From: Nitrososphaerota archaeon
GTDB taxonomy: Archaea; Thermoproteota; Nitrososphaeria; Nitrososphaerales; CADDZS01
NCBI GenBank assembly: GCA_021325255.1
Contig: JAJPHP010000047.1
Span: forward strand, 1 to 32,408
Direction of reading: 5' to 3'
Length of the DNA: 32,408 nucleotides
Positions 32,401 to 32,408 of this stretch are shown piece after piece (the first letter of the stretch is position 1; each line of letters begins with the position of its first letter). The notes beneath the pieces were generated by a model that had not been told where the DNA came from, ran no database searches, and was given only the letters and a program-made list of their open reading frames with translations. Position numbers and translations under genes: made by a program.

Positions 32401-32408
32401 GCACACAC

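Overview
The window looks archaeal. Several genes have AT-rich TATA-like boxes about 25-35 bases before the start codon with little or no leader, many starts are TTG or GTG, and there is an archaeal/eukaryotic-type p27 (Sjogren autoantigen 1) zinc-ribbon protein, several ribbon-helix-helix (RHH) proteins and glycan genes of archaeal style. The p27-like gene and overall flavour would fit the Thaumarchaeota/Nitrososphaeria or a relative, but no rRNA, ribosomal or ammonia-oxidation gene is present, so the phylum is an inference.

Layout. 1-1556: the N-terminal 518 residues of a secreted protein with Asp-boxes and a Thr/Ser-rich repeat stalk, running off the left edge. 2180-18090: a surface-glycan island. 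It holds an RHH protein, an HprK-like P-loop kinase, five nucleotide-sugar glycosyltransferases, a methyltransferase-glycosyltransferase fusion, a polysaccharide-deacetylase-like protein, an LDH2-type and a D-2-hydroxyacid dehydrogenase, and a sulfatase-like AlkP-superfamily enzyme. The island shows duplication and decay: a broken glycosyltransferase (10427-10930) and, at 11966-12345, eroded 3' ends of second copies of the 9.3 kb glycosyltransferase and of the HprK-like kinase, next to an intact glycosyltransferase. 18438-19869: two unknown membrane proteins. 19870-20595: a gene-poor stretch with interlocked palindromes and a nested hairpin before a strong TATA box and a small protein. 20873-23736: a UbiD-family decarboxylase, a GIY-YIG protein, the p27-like protein and a small zinc-binding protein. 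23804-25790: a CLC chloride channel with CBS domains carrying four frameshifts and two stops. 25925-32408: small membrane proteins, two more RHH proteins with palindromic sites at their promoters, a zinc-finger protein, and a multi-spanning GT-C-like glycosyltransferase.

How the genes may work together (inference): the glycosyltransferases, methyltransferase, deacetylase-like and sulfatase-like proteins would assemble and decorate a cell-surface glycan. The two oxidoreductases could supply or modify a 2-hydroxy/2-keto acid substituent. The HprK-like protein is the least expected member, and its repeated pairing with a glycosyltransferase is the best lead to an undescribed module. RHH proteins probably regulate locally, and one shares a C-terminal tail (LxALGYI) with the sulfatase-like enzyme. 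No tRNA, rRNA, CRISPR array, transposase or integrase was recognised.
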